The notes under the pieces are model-generated. The model ran no database searches and was not told where the DNA came from. It saw only the letters and a program-made list of their open reading frames with translations. 64,000 nucleotides of DNA from Nymphaea colorata (Eukaryota > Streptophyta > Magnoliopsida > Nymphaeales > Nymphaeaceae): positions 22,574,535-22,638,534 of the forward strand of contig NC_045149.1 in assembly GCF_008831285.2 (NCBI RefSeq). Direction: 5' to 3'. Each line of letters opens with the position of its first letter. Position 1 is the stretch's first letter. The translations under genes were made by a program, and so were the position numbers. Below, piece after piece: positions 62,201 through 64,000 of this stretch.

Positions 62201-63554
62201 TCTGGTTGCAAAGGGGTTCAGCCAGAAGTATGGGATCGACTATCTTGAGACCTTTGCCTCTGTTGCAAAGTTGAAGATCGTGAGGGTTATTCTTGCTCTT
62301 GTTGTGCACAGGAAGTGGCGCATGGACCAGCTTGATGTTAAAAATGCGTTCTTGAACGGCCATCTGGAGGAAGAAGTCTATATGAGCATGCCTCCCGGGT
62401 ATGTTCAAGAGGGAAAATGTTGTCACCTCAAGAAAGCTTTGTATGGCCTGAAGCAATCGCCTAGAGCTTGGTTTGAGAGACTAAGGATCGTTATGAAGTC
62501 TACTAGGTACAAGCAAGGAAATGGAGATCATACCCTATTCATAAAGCAGAGAGATGGTCTGGTGAGTCTTCTCCTTGTCTACGTTGATGATATGATTGTC
62601 ACTGGCAGTGATGAAGAAGAAAACAGAAAGATGAAGGAGAGATTAGCTAAAGAATTCGACCTCAAGGATCTGGGTAAGCTGAGATACTTTCTGGGGATAG
62701 AGATTGCTCGATCAGAGACAGGGCTGGTTATGAATCAAAGGAAGTACACTCTTGACTTACTAAAGGAGACAGGTAAACTTGGTTGTAGGCCCTATCTTAC
62801 TCCTATGGAGTCGGGGACTAAGATAAGTATCAAGACGGGCACTATTCTGGATGAGGAAGGAAAAGGGCGATATCAGAGGCTAGTCGGTAAGCTTATCTAT
62901 CTTACTCTAACTCGCCCTGATATCACGTATGCGGTAAATGTGCTAAGTCAATTTATGCATGCTCCCACGGATTGTCACTGGAAGAGTGCAGAAAGAGTGT
63001 TGGGATATCTAAAGAATGACCCAGGAAAAGGACTGCTGTATACTCGACAAGACAAACTTACTATTGAGGGCTACTCAGATGCAGATTGGGCAGGTTGCAC
63101 TAACACAAGGAGGTCCACTACAGGGTATTGTATCTTTCTTGGAGGTAACCTAGTTGTTTGGAGAAGTAAGAGGCAAGAAGTATGTTCGAGGTCTAGTGCT
63201 GAGGCTGAGTACAGGGCTGTTGCAATGGGGGTTACAGAGATGCTGTGGCTGAAGATTCTTTTGACTGATATTGGTGTGGAACTAGGAGATAAAATGAAGA
63301 TGTACTGTGACAACAAGTCTGCGATTAATCTTGCCAATAATCCAGTTCTACACGACAGGACCAAACATGTGGAGATTGACCGTCATTTTATCCGGGAACG
63401 CATTGACTCAAAGGAGCTGATTCTGCCATATATGAAGTCTGAAGATCAAGTTGCAGACGTCCTAACTAAAGGGCTTTGTACTTCTTCATTCGAAAAGAAT
63501 GTTAGCAAGCTTGGCATGTTTGACATGTATGCCAAGCTTGAGGGGGAGTGTTAG
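59244..63554 (+). CDS. copia gag-pol polyprotein, 1436 residues
   Basis: A single frame without stops encodes the whole retrotransposition apparatus. Start ATG 59244 (MAEAMG) is used because the frame further upstream has no ATG. The Gag part begins with the LTKDNYLSWSAALEIG segment. A zinc knuckle, CTHCNKLGHSVDFC (CX2CX4HX4C), lies at about residue 250. The protease motif is WIVDSGATHHM (about 350). The integrase HHCC finger is HERLGH...CEVC (about 490-522). The integrase core triad is visible as HSDVWGP, RTDNARE and AERKNR (about 547, 610, 647). Reverse transcriptase spans about 926-1180, with YVDDM near 1113. RNase H has SDADWAG, AEAEYRA and YCDNKSA (about 1278-1360). The stop TAG lies six bases inside the 3' LTR. 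No key residue is obviously missing. Confidence 0.97.
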   Translation: MAEAMGTQKDAVLDAGSASKTENVPIQVTSIRLTKDNYLSWSAALEIGITSRGRLSYITGDKPAPIKSDPQWATWALEDSQVKVWIISSVSSDIQPLILRKPTSFDMWTVLAKMYGRKKRHLRTYQIKRSIYSLTQGDLSVAAFYAALKTKWEELDYHVTDEWKCSSDHSLYWEKEWMDRTFLFLGGLRDEFESIRSQILNGDEIPGIEEVYARVESEEQRRQVMHLDTGHGPSAFVSHASGTGQRPARHCTHCNKLGHSVDFCWDLHPEKRLVRGRPPSGKRSPSVSDSSHSNPSSGAKSKLSPDQLKELQAYISRLSTTPEESSTSEGAQLAQALVASTDQGNPSLGDWIVDSGATHHMTGDSKLFQEYQLSSGKQRVSMADGSSISVAGKGSLSLLNKYRLHNALHVPNIPVNLLSVSSITKELNCNLIFSADHCSLQDLVTGKKIGIDSVTDGLYRLPVKVASALISATSGHLSGVNDRSTVLRWHERLGHLPFSLIKKLFPHLFASVSIDSFACEVCQLAKHVRASYPISLNKTTHPFALVHSDVWGPSGVPTCGGCHYFLTLIDDYSRCTFVYLLRERSEVPAVVKNFVAFVETQFHTTVQAFRTDNAREYVSQSLDDFLKGKGIVHETSCSYTPPQNDIAERKNRHLLNVTRAIMFQRHVPKRYWGDALLTSAHLINRMPTRVLDGQSPYSTLWPTQNPWPLTPRVFGCSCFVHNHSPTLKKLDPRSIKGVFLGYSSTQKGYKCVDPTTSKVYVSRDVTFHEHESYFPVNPLQGECLGNKGEEYSSNQLIQFMKFLDYKVSPSVIDTVTVSNEKGSHMEGVTVDAQPTVARDHLFGQVYVRKEKATVEDIGDEDRTNPNLVISPDDPSPSNEELPIALRKGTRSCTSHPIQRFVSYAKLSTNYKCFITTLSKVVIPRSVDDAKDDPKWLHAMTEEMGALAKNKTWEVVDIPKGTHLVGSKWVYNVKYKPDGTVDRYKARLVAKGFSQKYGIDYLETFASVAKLKIVRVILALVVHRKWRMDQLDVKNAFLNGHLEEEVYMSMPPGYVQEGKCCHLKKALYGLKQSPRAWFERLRIVMKSTRYKQGNGDHTLFIKQRDGLVSLLLVYVDDMIVTGSDEEENRKMKERLAKEFDLKDLGKLRYFLGIEIARSETGLVMNQRKYTLDLLKETGKLGCRPYLTPMESGTKISIKTGTILDEEGKGRYQRLVGKLIYLTLTRPDITYAVNVLSQFMHAPTDCHWKSAERVLGYLKNDPGKGLLYTRQDKLTIEGYSDADWAGCTNTRRSTTGYCIFLGGNLVVWRSKRQEVCSRSSAEAEYRAVAMGVTEMLWLKILLTDIGVELGDKMKMYCDNKSAINLANNPVLHDRTKHVEIDRHFIRERIDSKELILPYMKSEDQVADVLTKGLCTSSFEKNVSKLGMFDMYAKLEGEC
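63534..63548 (+). promoter_or_regulatory. polypurine tract
   Basis: AAGCTTGAGGGGGAG immediately precedes the 3' LTR, the normal plus-strand priming site. It also encodes the last residues of the polyprotein. Confidence 0.85.
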
Positions 63555-63825
63555 AATATGTTGTTGTGGGAACCGGGTCCATATCTGGACCCGGTTCTAT
63601 GGGGCGCGGGTACCGAGGTGGGCTCGGTACCCTAGGCAGCTTCTCCTCTCTCCCTCTTTATATTGTCACTTATGTATAAGTGTTGAATTAAGTGAAATAG
63701 TATTTTTTCTCTCTCCTAGGGTTGCGGGTGTGCACCTAGGTAGAGCTTCCCGTGGTTTTTTTCCTCGTCCGAGGTTTTTCCACGTACATCGTGTGTTCTT
63801 CCTCTACGTGGTTTGTGTTTCTACA
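63549..63825 (+). repeat. 3' LTR of the copia element (277 bp)
   Basis: It begins TGTTAG and ends TACA, and is followed by CTATG. Relative to the 5' LTR it shows T to G, C to T and T to C changes and lacks one 9-bp unit. Both inverted repeats are kept perfectly (63571-63596, 63608-63632). Confidence 0.97.
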
Positions 63826-64000
63826 CTATGTAATGAAGAGATTAGGGCCAACCTACCACATTGAAAGAATGTGACTGTTTCCAGTCCACTAAAATTCCCA
63901 AGGGTTTACTAGATTTTCCTCACAACAGCAAACCTTCTGACTAATAACCGAAAAAAACCTTACCAGCAAGAACCTAATATGATATTTGTGACAATGTACA
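63826..64000 (-). other. right target-site duplication and probable helicase intron to window end
   Basis: CTATG at 63826-63830 completes the target-site duplication. The rest resembles intron. On the minus strand a CTG|GTAAGG donor-like site falls at 63964/63963, so the last 37 bases could be the end of an upstream helicase exon. This is too short to confirm. Confidence 0.35.

Larger units (their letters stand above)
58669..63825 (+). mobile_element. Ty1/copia LTR retrotransposon, apparently intact
   Basis: This 5157-bp element has all standard parts: 5-bp CTATG target-site duplication, near-identical LTRs, a tRNA-iMet primer-binding site, a leader of about 290 bp, one uninterrupted gag-pol frame in copia order (protease, integrase, reverse transcriptase, RNase H), a polypurine tract and a 3' LTR. 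The near identity of the LTRs indicates recent insertion. It lies opposite to the helicase gene and beyond its last recognisable 5' exon, so it is most likely in an intron, since helicase motifs I-IV must lie further upstream. Confidence 0.97.

Overview
The window is nuclear DNA of a flowering plant. Genes are split by GT-AG introns, intergenic DNA is AT-rich and full of repeats, one segment is copied from a plastid ndhF gene, and every recognisable protein is of a plant family. The lineage is not resolved; the GC-rich first exon of ERD4 is compatible with a monocot or an early-diverging angiosperm.

Layout. 1-1950 is a GC-rich, repeat-like block with no recognisable gene. 1951-5590 is AT-rich and holds three diverged tandem units of about 267 bp. 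5600-10970 (+) is an SUVH5/6-type H3K9 methyltransferase gene with a leader intron and an intronless coding region; it carries a one-base frameshift inside the SRA domain. 11000-19150 is mostly intergenic, with a plastid ndhF fragment (about 14.5 kb) and an orphan promoter-like site (about 17.25 kb, minus). 19152-21664 (-) is a complete five-exon expansin-like B gene. 24342-32091 (-) is a complete seven-exon CLPR4 gene for the plastid Clp protease. 32.1-41.6 kb is intergenic, with hAT-type MITEs. 41622-47434 (+) is a complete six-exon ERD4/OSCA3-type channel gene. 49377 to beyond 57435 (-) is the 3' half (12 exons) of a UvrD-type SRS2-like DNA helicase gene, convergent with ERD4. 58669-63825 (+) is a young, apparently intact Ty1/copia LTR retrotransposon with a CTATG target-site duplication. 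It lies upstream of the last recognisable helicase exon, probably inside one of its introns.

The genes are functionally unrelated: chromatin silencing, cell wall, plastid proteolysis, osmosensing and DNA repair. This is an ordinary plant gene neighbourhood, not a cluster or pathway. Exon coordinates were read by hand from splice consensus, reading phase and remembered family sequence; exon lengths sum to whole codons in EXLB, CLPR4, ERD4 and the helicase fragment. I found no convincing undescribed biological system. The most notable points are the damaged SUVH gene, with its frameshift, substituted conserved Asp and duplicated tail; a helicase C-terminal 15-residue triple repeat; paired perfect palindromes in the copia LTR; and several small transposon families.
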